A DNA stretch of 64,000 nt from Haliclona indistincta. Its lineage: Eukaryota > Porifera > Demospongiae > Haplosclerida > Chalinidae. The stretch is taken from the NCBI GenBank assembly GCA_964017065.1, contig OZ024787.1, forward strand, positions 2,678,482-2,742,481, in the 5' to 3' direction. The stretch's first letter is position 1. The number at the start of each line of letters is the position of its first letter. Under the pieces are notes generated by a model. The model was given only the letters and a program-made list of their open reading frames with translations, made no database searches and had not been told where the DNA came from. Made by a program: the position numbers and the translations under genes. Positions 39,961 through 53,190 of the stretch are shown here, piece after piece.

Positions 39961-40782
39961 CTTGTGTCTCCCAGTATACACTACCTAAGTCTAGTCACTG
40001 TACAACAGTTGAGATATTGAAAGTAGACTTTTTATGATGCTTGATGACATCATTAATGTCTAAAATGTAAACAGTACTTAATTTAATCACCATAATCAAA
40101 TTAGACTAGTTGGTTGGTTCTTCTGTGCCAATTTATGGTAACGTTTTATTACGTCTTTTTGAAGCATTAGACATACTCTCTCTTTTGATGACTAATGCTT
40201 ATCTAGCAAGTAAGTGCACTAGCCCAAAACATGAAGCTCTGTGCAGGCCTGGTATGTCATGTTTCTCAGAACTCTGCTAGGCTTACTGAAAAAAATTTGA
40301 CTACTGTATTTGCATGGGGAATATTAATATAAAAAATTGTCTGTCAGTTTTTGAAAAGGTATTGTTGAGCACGGAAATCACCTGGTCACTCCTAGTTGGC
40401 TGAAATTTTTCAAGACGGTAAAGATCTGGTATGCCTCTGTGAGAGTCGCCATCTTGATTTATGATGAAAGGCGAGTGTTGTCAGAGACATTAATGGCAAA
40501 CGCTTCAAGTGTAAAACCAACAAGAAGTTTAATATCAGATAATTAAACAAACTGCCCTGTCAAGTTGTATTTAGCCTAACACCGTTGCCATCTTAAATCG
40601 CGGTCATCTCTACATGCAATTGCCTAGCAGCAATGACAATTACATTACATCACTAGAAGGCTAGTTGTAATCTGTCATATCATTTTGAGAATAATTATAC
40701 TTGACTAAAAATTGTTATTGCAGTACTGTTTGTGAATGTTATTATGATGATACTACATCTATTTACAAGTACAATATTATTG
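39961..40782. other. Intergenic between T4 and D1
   Basis: AT-rich, with no gene or repeat recognised. It contains the probable T4 promoter and the 3' flank of D1. Confidence 0.4.
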
Positions 40783-42826
40783 TCAATAATTTCGCACAGC
40801 TATGACTAAACATGCATAGCTAGTTATGTACATGTAATATGTTGTGATTAGTCCGAAAGCGATACAGTTGAAAATGATTGCTATACGGTTCCATTTGCGC
40901 ATCTTTTCATACTCTCCTCTTTTTGCAGCATTTTTGGCCTGCATGGAATATTCTGTACAATACTGTAACAAGTAAGGATAATAAGGTACCTTAACAATAA
41001 AGCAGGCAGCTGATAAAGTGCAAGGTAGCGCTGTTAGGCATGTCAAGAAGCTGAAAACACATGCAACGCACAAACAGAAATTGAGCAGTTCAATTGAATC
41101 TTGGCGAATATTTTTCTATAAAAAGAAATGATAAGACCAATCAGATACAATAGCTTGCAATTTCGTTGTGACTGAAAGTGACCCAAACTGTAAACATTTA
41201 CTGTGTTCCATTGATGCAAGCTACTGTATCATAATAATTATAGGAAACCTACATTTTGAGGCTTGATGTAAGGCTGCTCACTGATGTGAAATAGTGACTG
41301 ATTTGGTGCATCAACCACTATCTGGGGTTCTTCATACTGCTCATACACTGGTGGAGGAAGTGTATGACCATGTTCTGCAGCAATAAATACCATAGACTGA
41401 GCATGTTTGTTCATACATTCACATGTGACCGCTATTAGGGAGGCACGGTAGTGCCTCCCTATGTAGGGTTGAACGAGAAAACAAGATGGCGGCTACATAC
41501 AATGTATTAGCGTTCAAACGCTGATATTTCGCCTGGTCATGAATTGTATACGTCAAAAGACACTTAAATCTGCTCTCTGGCGTTGCCCCATCTTACAGTA
41601 GCAAGGAGATTGCTCGAAGTTGTTACTAAAGCGACGAACCTGGAAACGGTGAAAATCGAGTTTCGTCATCTTCGTTTTCTTCTTCTTTCTTTCTTTCTTT
41701 CTTTCTTTCTTCAGCGCGCCTAGCGCCTTTACGCGAGCAATGCCGAGACCAAAACACCCATGAACAGTCGTGAAATTCTCCTGGCAGGTGCCTTTTGAAC
41801 TTAGTTTTTAGTGAAACGTCGATATAAATTCCGAGATTTCTCGATCGTGATCCATTGTCAGCTAAGTGTTAGACGCCATTGATGTGATTGCGCAATACGC
41901 ACGTGACCAAGCAGTGGTTAGCGCACGTGACCAAACACTAGCTTGAGTATCGCCGCGCGCCTTATGGATCACGGAGAACACATACATGTACATGTATTTG
42001 TCTGGAGTCTTCGAAGAACGGTAAGCTCGTATAGGATCACCATTCTGCGCTTGCCAGATAATTACAACCGCCGTACATGTCTACAAACAATTGTGGGCGG
42101 GGCTCGTATCCACTGCATGCATGTGTAGGCGATATACAGCATAACAATTATTATTAGCTACAAGTTTAAAATTCTTAATAATAAAGAAAAGCCGCCAACA
42201 ACAGGAAAACTAAACCAATGGTGGAAACAAAGACAGCTCAGTACGTGCATGATGTTGAACTGCACTTCGCTGAAAAAGAAAAAAGAACACAAACAAGAAA
42301 TTAAAAAGATTTCTATCGAAATCAAAAGGATGTAGGGTTGTGAAATCTACCACTGGTCCACAATGTAAACTAACAAGGAACAAGCATGGAATGGTAACAC
42401 GATTGACTTGCTAACAGACCATAGATCCCTACATCAGTGGCTGTACATAAGATCAATATTTTGTCACAAGCTTTATGCACGTTAGGTGTCAGTCAACAGC
42501 AACTAGCTGAACTAGCTATAACCAACCACAGCAGCCACTGATGTAGGGATCTATGGTCTGTTAGCAAGTCAATCGTGTTACCATTCCATGCTTGTTCCTT
42601 GTTAGTTTACATTGTGGACCAGTGGTAGATTTCACAACCCTACATCCTTTTGATTTCGATAGAAATCTTTTTAATTTCTTTTTTAATAGGTAGTAGCCTA
42701 AGTACGGTGATACACTAGTTAAAAATTGAACTTGAAGCAAGTTAGTTTGAAGTTGTGCTGTGTATCATTATAGCATAATTTTAGTTACATACCAATCTCA
42801 ATCTTGTAATCATTGGGTCCTTCCAT
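40783..42826 (-). CDS. D1: dispanin/CD225 (IFITM-like) protein with a Helitron in intron 1
   Basis: Exons 42826-42793, 41374-41253, 41115-40990 and 40938-40783 join in phase to 146 codons (145 aa). The N-terminal half is Pro-rich with LPPPVYEQY, a PPxY motif. Exon 3 carries TM1 (LLNFCLCVACVFSFLT). Exon 4 has the CD225-like loop AKNAAKRGEYEKMRKW followed by TM2. CD225/dispanin proteins are dual-hydrophobic-segment membrane proteins, and vertebrate IFITMs act in endosomal membranes; the role here is unknown. Intron 1 (1418 bp) contains the complete 1246-bp Helitron. Family assignment rests on motif layout, not on a search. Confidence 0.62.
41435..42680 (-). mobile_element. Non-autonomous Helitron-like element, copy 2 (1246 bp)
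   Basis: Reverse orientation copy of 10264-11509, same length and nearly identical by eye. The CTAA end is at 41435 (plus strand TTAG) next to the hairpin, with host T outside; the other end, at 42680, is preceded on the minus strand by host A. The 5' foldback arms are 42680-42532 and 42443-42295. Insertion is in intron 1 of D1, away from splice sites. Near identity of two dispersed copies indicates recent activity. Confidence 0.8.
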
Positions 42827-44462
42827 AGTTATAATTATGACAGAGTGATAGTCCCGTCTGACAGTTCTCACAGAGAAGCTTCACGTAAATTATGTGAGTA
42901 TAGTCATGCAGCCACTGTGACTTATAGCTAGCGAAGTAAAACTGAAACACCACTTGGTGCATATCAAAAATGCGTCATTAATTTTATCAAGCTATGTCAG
43001 AAAAATGTAAACACGTGCCACATGTCACTAGTCCAGGGAACGTATTTGCTATAAATTAGCTACACATGAAACCAAAACTAAATATAATTGTGAACATATT
43101 ATTGAATTAGGCCATGATGATTATTGATTGTTGATTCATTGCAAAGTTATTGTGACGAAAGAATAATGATGGCTGAGCATTCTTACCTCTACAGTTAAGC
43201 AAAAAATAAATTCTGTACACATCTGAGCAGCATCTGAGTATGTATGTATTATCTGCCTTGTACATGTCTATTAATCGTATTCAGTCTTTGTTTTCAGCTT
43301 CTGAAACTTAAAAGTAAGTGCTCTTGAACCTGTATACAAACACTCGACTCTGCTCATTCATGCTGTAATGACAAATAGGAGCAGGCTGTAGTGGAAATGC
43401 CTCTGTTGTGCCAGCCTACATAGTACAAAATTTCAACTGACGACCAAACACTCATCATAATTTGTTTGTTCTAAAAAGGCCTAGTTTGAAAATAGCTCAT
43501 CTGTATCATTTTTTATAATTATTTGATTATCCTATTCAGAATTTTACAAGTATTAAAGGTAATAAGAAACAGTAGCACTAAGATGTAGGAAATAAATACA
43601 TAATAAAAAAACAATACATAATGAAAAGAAAAAATAAAGAAAGAAAATAAGATAAAGCTAAATAGTTTAATAAGGCAACAAAACTCTTTAGATAACACTA
43701 AGGTGTAGGGGAAAAAATAAGCAAGCTATACTGACAAATGAACAAAAGAAAAACAAATAGCTCATTGATTCAAACGGACACTGTAGCTATTTTAGCGCGA
43801 TCGAACAGAGTAGTAATGTTTCTGGATAAGAACAATATTATAAGCTCAGTAGATAAAAGCAAAAATGAAAGTGGGGATTTCCCAGTGAAACGTACATCAC
43901 ACCTAAATGAGATGAGACATTTGCTTGCAACTTTAAGTTGTGCATTATCCTGTAGCAATGGGTGTTTGTGGTGCATCTGGTGTTTTTGTACATTGTTTAT
44001 GACAGAAAAAGATACATTGTATGGGAATGATGTCACTTGTTGTGATAGCCTAGGCATTGCATATTAATCCAATGCTGTCACTGCTTGTAAAACTGTGACA
44101 GTATGAGCATAAAGAAGAAACAGTCTTAGTTTTGTAACTATCAAACACATTTTTACAACTCCGTTTATAAACAACAAACTCCAAAATTGACTCCAAAACT
44201 GATCAACAAACTAACTCCAACTAGAGTTGGTAAACTGTCTTCAAAACTGCAAGGTATCTCTACCTACGTTATGGAGTGTTGGTCAATTTTTTACGTATTG
44301 CTTTTGCTTTTTTCTGTTATGTGGCAACAATTTCTGTCAAGCTACTTCTGCTTTAAAAATAAATTATTGTTTTATTTCATTTCTTGCCTATTCTGTACTT
44401 GTTACAACATTGTAATAATTATGGAGAAAATTTTTTATTAGTGACAAGCACTGAATGGAAAC
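42827..44462. other. Intergenic between D1 and D2
   Basis: No gene recognised. A-rich stretch at 43560-43700. ORFs at 43738-44067 (both strands overlap) and 44187-44441 show no motif and no paralogue in the window. Confidence 0.35.
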
Positions 44463-45432
44463 TTAAAAACCAGTCTGATGGTAAATGAAAACGTAAAGAA
44501 GTCCTGAATAGCTTAACAAAATGTACAAGTAGTAAACTGTGATTAGACCAAATGCGACGCTGTTCAAAATGATCGCAATGCGCTTCCATTTGTGCATTTT
44601 ATCATACTCTCCTCTTTTGGTTGCACCTTTAGCCTGCATAGTAAATACAGCTCATAGCTAACATGTAGGGCTAGCCTGGTACGTATGTATCATACCTTCA
44701 CAAGACAACAAACAGCTGACAAAGTGCAAGGTAGTGCTGTTAGCAATGTCAAGAAGCTGAACACACATGCAACACACAAACAGAAGTTCAGCAATTCAAT
44801 TGAAGTTATGCTGAACTTTCGAATAGTTTCCTATGTCAAAAAATAAATGAATAAGTTTGTGAACTTAGGAGACTTACATTTTGGGGGTTGATGTTTGGCT
44901 GTGCACTGACTTGAAGTAGTGGCTGATTTGGCACTACTCTATATGGCTCGTACATTGGTGGAGGAGGAAGCAGATCAGTCTCTGCATGTGATGAAATATT
45001 TCAGCATGCACATTATGGGTAGTGCTGCAGTATAATTTATTATGCAAAACACCAGCACTTTGTGTTAATGCTCATGCTCACACACTTGTACATTGTAGTA
45101 GTAAATGGCTAAGTTCTACTGTCAGGCTTGGCAAAGATCTTAGCTGATTCAGAACTGAACCATGCCGCTTGATGATCAAAGTTCCGGTCAACACAGCCTA
45201 ACTACTGATGCAGGTAGAGATCCACCTATGCCGTGATGGTGCAGTTCGGTTCAGTTGTCACAGTTCAATTTGCGTTCACACTTTCAGAGATTTTTGACCG
45301 GGCCGGCCCGTTTCAGATCTAGTGCATAGTCTGAACATGTTGCTACTAATAGATCACCTTACCAACGATAGTTGCTATAATACCAGTCAGTAACAAGTGA
45401 TTCTTACCTATGTCAAACTTTGGTCCTTCCAT
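44463..45432 (-). CDS. D2: dispanin/CD225 (IFITM-like) protein
   Basis: Exons 45432-45408, 44981-44878, 44830-44696 and 44633-44463 join in phase to 145 codons (144 aa). Introns are 426, 47 and 62 bp. It shares MEGP at the start with D1. Exon 2 has LPPPPMYEPY (PPxY, like the Pro-rich N-termini of IFITM proteins). Exon 3 begins with a basic segment and contains TM1; exon 4 has AKGATKRGEYDKMHKWKRIA followed by TM2. Same exon phases as D1 and D3. Predicted small tail-in or hairpin membrane protein; function unknown. Confidence 0.65.
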
Positions 45433-46637
45433 AGTTCTTAACAACAGAGAGACTGTGCTGATATTGCTGCCAGCTCACGTTAAAGATTTAGCAGCAAACG
45501 AACTAAAACCGAAACACTTTGTTAGTATCAACATTTACATTGAACAGTTTCAGCAAATGTTAATTGAGTGTTTATAATGCAGTTGATAAACGAGTGGGCA
45601 CTCCCCGTGCCATTGGCGTCATCAATTTCAGTAAGCAGTTCTGTATAGCTATTATTCAAAAATAATTACAAGAAAAATGTAAGGTATAATGTTTAACTAT
45701 TCAAGAGTGGATTGTGAGTAATGTAATGATACAGAAATCGGTATGAAAATTCTTTATGTGGATGGATGGGTGTCTGGCAACAGTACATGACATACATTTT
45801 GTGCAAGATGTCATGGCCTATTATACATATGTGTGGTTGAAATGTTTCTGAAACATTGGTGACAAGCGAAAGTCAACATTTAAGAGAATTTTCAGCTTCA
45901 GGGACACCCAGATTTGCACAACCGTGCATGACAACATGCACAATACAATATTCCACCCTTGAGTAGTGTATCCTTGTACTATAGTTACTCAGTTGGGATC
46001 GCGTTACTATTTTTGGTGGGCACTAAGGTTAGCGAATTCAGCAATGGCATCATAACCGCTAGTAAACTCAAATTTAAAACTGGCGGCAAATTGAGATCTG
46101 GCAACATACAACTGTAGTAAAACCATTGTAATTATTATGTGACAACATTAGTCCTTTAGACATGTTCTATAGCTTGGGCTCAGTGGTTGTGACGGTCGCT
46201 TGGCTCTTTCCAGGTTTACTTGGACATCTATTATGCTATCTCGAGACTTGTCTAGGTACACACAAACACTACAGACAGAGATTATCACTCAAATAACTTG
46301 CACAAAATTTTTATCTCTATATATCAAAAAAATATGTTTATAACCTGTCAGTTCCTTTGATCTTTAAGCGACAACACCGGAAGCTTGTAAAGATATTGAC
46401 TCTCTATCAAAGGTGATGGTTTACTTAAATGTTGCCTGAATCTCATTAGCATCTCATTTCATGTCAAAATAATCATTTGTTGTGTTTACATAGTAGCTGT
46501 TGTATTTTTAAAACATTTTAGTCCTCTAAGGATTACAGTGTGTTTTTGTATGTGTTGTTGCACTTCCTCCTCCTCTTGCTCCTGTATGAGAGGGACAAAA
46601 CACTCACAATGATGTACTACAGAGTCATAACTCACCA
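45433..46637. other. Intergenic between D2 and the Roco gene
   Basis: No gene recognised. 45100-45330 is somewhat GC-richer with short inverted words and may be an old repeat. The plus-strand ORF 46540-46926 is the shadow of the Death-domain exon. Confidence 0.4.
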
Positions 46638-49600
46638 TCAGTTGCTGATTCTGTCAGCAGTCTCGTGCTCTCCCATACTCTGCAGAGCAGCTCTTAACAC
46701 ACTCCACGAAGGGGCCCCTTTCTTTGAGACATTGTCTTGTTGCTGCAACCAAGCTGAGAGCATTTCTATCTTGCAGCTGTTTATAGTGCCTCGCTGCTCG
46801 AGGTCTATCCTCTTGAGAGAGGAAAAGAGAAGGCCTAGTTGTAGTCCAAGGTCCTTCCAGTCATTAAGATCACGGATCACAGCCAACACATCACAAAGGT
46901 CATTCTCAGCTGTTATAAGTGCATAATAACAGGGACACTCTTCTCATCATTGCAACTCACTGAGTGTTCTAGAGACGTCACCACTAACACCAGCAGCAGC
47001 TGTAGATAGCTGTGTTGCTGTAGCTGTTTGACATGTGATGTCCTCCTCCTTTAGCTCAGCCACCTCCTGTACATGCACACCAGAGAAGCATACCATACCA
47101 TGCTACAGTACAGCATGCACATTGCTAACCAGTGGGTTTCTGCCAGAAAACATGCTGTACCTGTTGACACACTCTTTTAGTTCTCTGTAATCTCGTGGGT
47201 TTAGGTGGGGTGGCTGGCAGTAACTGACTACCTCTTGGAGGAGAGTATCAGGAACAGGCTTGCTTGCGACGCTTTGACTAAAGAGCTGGCACACAGAGGA
47301 GGGTTGCAAGTGGTAATATGGCTCACTCATTAGAGCCTCATCTGTTGAAAGCTTGTTTCTTCCTTCTTTCCGATCTAAAAGGAACTTGTGGTGAAGAAAG
47401 ATCGACCTAGCTACATCACGCATGCCAAACAGTTCAGTATCTAGCAAGGTATCAAAGGGATAGCAGTCAAGTAGAGAAGGAGAGATGAGACATTCACATG
47501 TGCTCACAGCACTGCACAACTGGTGTTGGAGATTGAGGATAATCCTGATTACACTACTATAGCACAGTGCTGCTTCTCTGTTTTTTTCAGAGACCAGCAC
47601 AATAACACAACGATTGCGGTCTATGATCTCTACTATAGTGGACACTCCAGAGACATTCTCCCAGTAGATTCCATTTCTCCATACCTGGCATCGCCGCTCA
47701 AGACCACACAGAGAAGAGGAGGGCGGAAGATGATCACTGGCTAAAGGAAATGTGAATGCAATTCGAAGGAGAAGAACGTGTAAAAAACGACTGCTGAAAA
47801 ACTGGTAAGGTTCATTGCACCCCAGACACCAGCCAAATTTTGGGGAGGGAAGGTTACCAGGTCGATACTCTTTAACAAGGCTCGGGAAGAACAGATGGTT
47901 GACTCCTGATGGACAGGGTGATAAAATAGCTTTGAGGTTAGTGGCTTGAAGTGTATAGAGGTCCACTGGATGACAGAATTCCATACTCTCAAGACAGCCC
48001 AACAGCATCTCTGAACTGTACTGTGGGAATAACTCCTCAAGGGTCGCAATGGGCACTATACCAGTGTTACTGGCAACTTGACAATACTGTTTGAAATGTT
48101 CGGGAGCAAAAAGTGTTCCATTTACCTCTCTCAGCAAGGCCTCTTTTTCCACCACTACCCAGCTAGACTGGGGATGCTCCTTGTCCTGCACAAACAAGAT
48201 TAGACCTTTATCACTGAGGAAGGTCAGTGTCTTGGTGAGTAATGTAGATTCAAATGACACAATATTTTCTGAAGCAAGAGCTGAGTTTAGTTCATGCAAT
48301 GTGCATCCCGGTTTCTCAAGCTTTGCACGTACAAAAGAATACACCACGTGACAGTACAAACTCATGCTTGGCTGGGATGATAGTATGGCCTGTTGGCTGG
48401 TTGAGATAAGAGAGCGTAAGTGATGTGCTTGTTTGGTTCTTGATAGTCGACAGTCCATGCCTACAAATCCTCTATATGTCAGCTGCTTCACTCTGCTCTC
48501 TCCTATGCTCTCCACTAGTGAGGTCTTCTCCTTTAGCTCTTGTGATGACTTGACCTGGTCAGCATGGCTGCCAACAATGATGACTTGTGATGATCCTTGG
48601 GCTGAGCTGCAGGCATTCTCTATAAAACTTATCCAGTAGTGTATGGACTCAGTCATCTTGTCCGTACACTGACTCAAGTCAACAATACAAACAAAGATAG
48701 CGGCAGAATTCCTCATAATACGTTCCAGTACAGCACCATGACTAGAGTAGTACTCTTGTTGTCCTGCGAAATCGTATATTACCATGTTGCCAAGCTTGTT
48801 GACCTTGCTCTCGACATGGAGAGGTATGATTCCAGCAGTGAGGCGTTCTACATCAGTAACACGACCTGATGATAACCAAGAGAAGATGCCAGTTTTTTCA
48901 GCTAAGAGGAGAATGAGTTGAGATGTGGTGGTCTTACCTGCTCCACTGTATCCAGTTAAGATGAGTTTGGTGTATGTGTGAACAGGAAAGTCTCTCTTAC
49001 ATTGTGAAAATGACTGGAATGGCTTTAGTAGATCATAATTATTGTTTTTGTTTTTGGTAGCAAAGTCCAGTGGGGTCTTGCCTTCCTTATTCTTAGCCTC
49101 TGGATCCACTTTACCAGTTGATAGCAAGTATTGGACAATTTTGGGACAGTTATTGTCACAAGCAAGGTGAAGTGGTGTGTTACCATCTCTGTTCTCACAT
49201 GATGGGTTACAATGTGCCTCTTTAATGAGGTACTGGGTAATGATTAAGTTGCCACAGCAACAAGCTAGGTGAAGTGCTGTCTCAGTCAGTTTAGTTGGTC
49301 TGATTAACAATGATGTACTATTTTTACCGTCGCTCATAGTAGTCACTAGATCATAGTGTTGTTCATTGAAGTATCTTACCACCTCCAGGTGATTGTTGAT
49401 GACAGCGTAGAATAGAGGAGTGTGTCCACCAGAGTCAATACTGCTAGGTTTACACTTGTATTTTGTTATTAGGACAATGGTGATATCTACCCAGCCATTG
49501 GCAGCTGCCAGGTGAAGGAAAGGTTTTGGCGTATTCCTGTAAAAAATTGATGGTCGTGCTGGTCTTTTTGATAGTTTTGAGTTTGTAGTAGTCTCCAGTG

Positions 49601-50126
49601 AGTTCACTATACCAGAGCAAAGGATATATTGCACAATGTGAATGTTGCCATTTGGAATCTGGAAAGCTTCATGAAGCGGTGTGCAGGAGTATATATTCAT
49701 ACATAGTGGGCTACAGTGTGCTTCTTCAATAAGGTACTGTACGATGTTGAAGTGATCATTGTAACAAGCCAAGTGAAGTGGTGTGTTACCAGTATTACTA
49801 CCAGTCATTGGGTCACAGTGTTGTTCATTAATGAGGTACCTTACCACCTCCAGGTGATTGCGGCTGGCAGCATAGTGCAGTGCAGTGTAACCATCAGAGT
49901 TTTCATGGCTGACATCACACTTGTACTTTGTTATTAGGTCTATGACAATATCCATCCAGCCATTGGCAGCTGCCAAGTGGAGCAGGAAAGCATAGTGATA
50001 GTCGTATCCTGTTCTGACTTTAGCTGGGTCTTTTAAAAGTGGTAGCAGTCGCTCAGCATCTTGTTTGTTCCCTTGTCGGAATGCCTCCACACACTCACTC
50101 TCCACAGACTCACTCTCCGCCGACAT
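46638..50126 (-). CDS. Ankyrin-Roc-COR-Death domain (ROCO family) protein
   Basis: Exons 50126-47130, 47066-46961 and 46909-46638, with 63- and 51-bp introns, give 1124 aa. About eight ankyrin units lie at residues about 45-375 (for example NTPLHLACYNDHFNIVQYL). The Roc GTPase has P-loop GYSGAGKTT (about 395), switch II DFAGQQEYY (about 452) and IVGSHADQ in place of NKxD. A COR-like region extends to about 960. The last two exons encode a Death domain (LNDWKDLGLQLGLLFSSLKRI, about 1045-1120). Without the two small exons the ORF would stop in intron 1 and lose the Death domain. Roco proteins are dimeric GTPases; Ank-Roc-COR-Death is the non-kinase part of the DAPK1 layout. A role in cell-death or innate signalling is inference. 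Start is the first ATG of the frame (MSAESESVES). Confidence 0.85.
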
Positions 50127-51579
50127 TGTTAGTCTAGTCTAGTTCTACTCTGTCTTTTACTATACATACTACTTATATATCTTACTATTATACTATACAT
50201 GGTAATGTGGTAATGTTGAATTCAACAAACTGCTATGTACTAAATTTAGTAATAGTATAAGACCTCCTTATTTGGTATGTACTGTTTTTATCAGCTCACT
50301 CAGAGCCATGTTTCTGTCCACTATGGAATGTCTAGCATGACATTGGTTTCATAGCATTAAATTGTCTGCCAGTGATGTATGTTCAGCTGGGTCAGGCATT
50401 GGTAGTGGCTGAGGTCCCATATTTACCATCTAGCTGTTGCTCTCAGAGGTTCACCTGGTTGACTGGAAAATTGATGACCATGCAAGTACCAATTATGCTT
50501 CCTATTAGTTAGTATTATTATTTACTTAATATGGTGCAATCAGTTTACCTTCGTTATTAAAGTTGTTACCTTGAACTGCACACATGGAAATACACAGTCA
50601 GTTTATAGTATCCATGTGAATGTTAGCGTTACTTTCTAACATTGGTATATTTATTATATCATTTTCATAACTAAGACTAAACTGGAGTACTTTAGCGTGT
50701 AGGGGGAAACTATAGGAATGAGTGCAACAATTATTATTATGGAGAGTTACATAATGTTGTACATGTGCAGTTTACTTCTAAGGATTAATGTGTGTTGTGT
50801 AATTTGATACCACTCCATTGATACCACTATGTTGAGTAAACATCCTCAGTATCTTTAGAACTCACCAGTACACTGCAAAAATAGTATTGCTGCTTTAACG
50901 GGTCATTTGTTACTAGAGATTTGTAGTGAGTAAAATAAATCAGCCAGGTAGCATTTATTATTGTGCTATTACAGGAGTACATGTACTATTTAATGTATGG
51001 CTTCGCGTGTAACATTGATTGGATTTGTACGCACGAGGTTGCGGTCTATTTTATGAACGAGACCGGAAGTGAGTGCGGACAAATCTAATGTTTCACGAGG
51101 AGACATACATTAATAGTTTTGTTATTACTCGTTCGAATTCCCACTAGTGTGAGTGTGCTCGTTGTGTATATAAGGCGGGCACTACAGAGCTGTTCACCTT
51201 CCAGTACGGCATACATACATTGCCTAAATCGTTGGCAAAGCAGGCTCTGCTGTCCTATTGTGCGCCATGAAATTTATTCATGGTTGCCGCCAGACCCGCC
51301 CATGAGTGGTACAATTCGTTTGTACCACTCTGAGCTCCCAGTGCATACATTTGCAATGGGAGTTTGCAGTTTAACCATTCATTTGTTACACTCGTGGGCA
51401 GTTACTTTACCAGGATTTAATGGAACATTCGATTTATTCCTCTAGTGTTTCCTTTGAAGAACGGGTAGAGTATATATATAACAAGCTATAACTATGTGGA
51501 AGCAAAACTAACTGAGCTGTGCAGCCTTGTGGACTAGAAAGAATCAGTTAATATGCTTCTTCACGTCTACTTCAGCTTG
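50127..51579. other. Upstream of the Roco gene
   Basis: Probable promoter region of the minus-strand Roco gene followed by sequence without a recognisable gene. The ORF 51119-51445 has no motif. Confidence 0.4.
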
Positions 51580-51670
51580 TATTCCAGCTGTTATTGATAG
51601 CAATCGCTCAACATCTCGTTTGTGTCTTTTTTTCGAATGCCTCCACGCATGCATGCTCAGTGATCACTTC
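51580..51670 (-). pseudogene. Relic of the Roco gene 5' coding end
   Basis: About 75 bp resembles 50035-50110 of the Roco gene. AGCAATCGCTCAACATCTCG corresponds to AGCAGTCGCTCAGCATCTTG, and CGAATGCCTCCACGCAT to CGGAATGCCTCCACACA. Only the segment encoding the first 20-30 residues is recognisable. It suggests a former tandem copy. Confidence 0.5.
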
Positions 51671-52266
51671 TGTGTCATAGTTGGTTCTGTTTGGTCTTTT
51701 TCTGTGATTGCTAAACCTGTGCTTAGTACAACCTCATAAAATTAATATTTATCATGGAAAAGTTCAAAATGTTTTTGGAGTCATTAGTAAGACTGTTTGC
51801 TCAACATAAACTAAGGTATTTACACAAACCTACTGGAAAACATATTTGCACGGATCTTGTTTTGGGTACCATCTTTCTGTAGTTTCTGTATTCCATTAAG
51901 TTGCAGGTTCCAAAGATACCAACCTGGTGATTATAGACATAGCATACTATACCTTTCATACGATCTTATGATCATTCACAAACAAGGCATGACGTTATAC
52001 ACGTCAAGCCTTGTGTTTACATTTAAGGATATTGTTTGACTTTGAACCATCCGTATGGTATCTTATACACTGGTAGGTGAGATGATTTAGAATACATGTG
52101 TAATTTTACGGTTGCAATACAGATGCTGCACTTTTCTTCATACATGATCATTCACAAAATAATTATGTAAAGAAACTGAAAGAAAGACACTTCATTGCTG
52201 TCCTGAAAAAAACATGGTCTTTTCTCTACTGTTAATGTGTACATCTAATACTAGACATTATGGTCA

Positions 52267-52804
52267 TGAGTGAGTGCGACTATCAATGGATTGATATCTC
52301 TGTCCCTTCATTGCCTCATAAATAGCTCTCATCTCTTCTCTATTCTCTCTCTCGTACTGCTCTGCCATGCAGTCTCAGTTCTCTATCATACACCTCTTCT
52401 ACTAGTTAGCGCTCATTGACTACCTCATCTTGTAGTCTATAGCGGTAACGCTTAGCCACACAGCAGTAGAGCAGTATGGACAACAGCATAAGAGAGGCTT
52501 TCACTCCAGTATAGATCAACCACACCTCACTCTGATAGATAAAATGTGCACTGATGCCTTGAGTAATATAATTATCGTAAAGAAGACAATGCATACCATC
52601 AGCAAAATAATGATCCTTTAATTCGAGAGGAGCTTGAACTCTAGGCCAGTCATGAACAGCAGATGGTAAGCTATGATGCGAGTCATGTTTGGAACAGCAT
52701 CTGTATACACTAATATGATCAGAGATGCTCAGTTCTAACAGAGAATTAAGCATGATAACTATACATGTACACATGTATAATAATATTATACAGTTGTAAA
52801 TCAT
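52267..52804 (-). pseudogene. Decayed single-TM protein gene, copy 1
   Basis: Minus-strand reading gives a hydrophobic segment (SLMLLSILLYCCVAKRYRY), then RLQDEVVNER and TAA at 52406. Beyond the stop the same frame continues LVEEVYDRELRL, a second stop, then REEMRAIYEAMKG. The parallel copy at 52960-53190 has Tyr (TAT) where this one has the first stop. So this is a broken version of a protein with one TM segment and a charged coiled-coil-like cytoplasmic tail. Confidence 0.5.
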
Positions 52805-52959
52805 TCAATACGGATGCAGCATTTTTCTTACTATGCAGCTTCATAGTGAATGATTTGATTGATACTGTGTTAAACTGAAGCAAACAAAGCCTTATCTCTC
52901 CATGTATTGTTTATAATAATACTATAGACAAATGGTCATGTGAAAGTACAACTATCAAT

Positions 52960-53190
52960 GAATCAATTTCTCTGTACCTTCATTGCCTCGTAAATAGCTC
53001 TCATATATTCTCTCTCTCATACTGCTCCTCCAGTCTCAGTTCTCTATCATACACCTTCTACTAGATAGCGCTCATTGATCATGACCACCTCATCTCGTAG
53101 TCTATAGCGGTAATGCTTAGCCACACAGCAGTAGAGCAGTATGGACAATATCATAAGAGAGGCTTTCCTTTCAGCAATGGATACTTGTCC
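52960..53190 (-). pseudogene. Decayed single-TM protein gene, copy 2
   Basis: Parallel to 52267-52520. It has SLMILSILLYCCVAKHYRY, then RLRDEVV with a small insertion, NERYLVE, then a 2-bp deletion that shifts the frame to an early stop. The downstream DNA still matches the REEMRAIYEAMK region. Tandem duplicate; neither copy is intact. Confidence 0.5.

Noticed and set aside
48091..48869. Plus-strand ORFs across the Roco region
   Set aside because: Antisense shadows of the long minus-strand coding exon.
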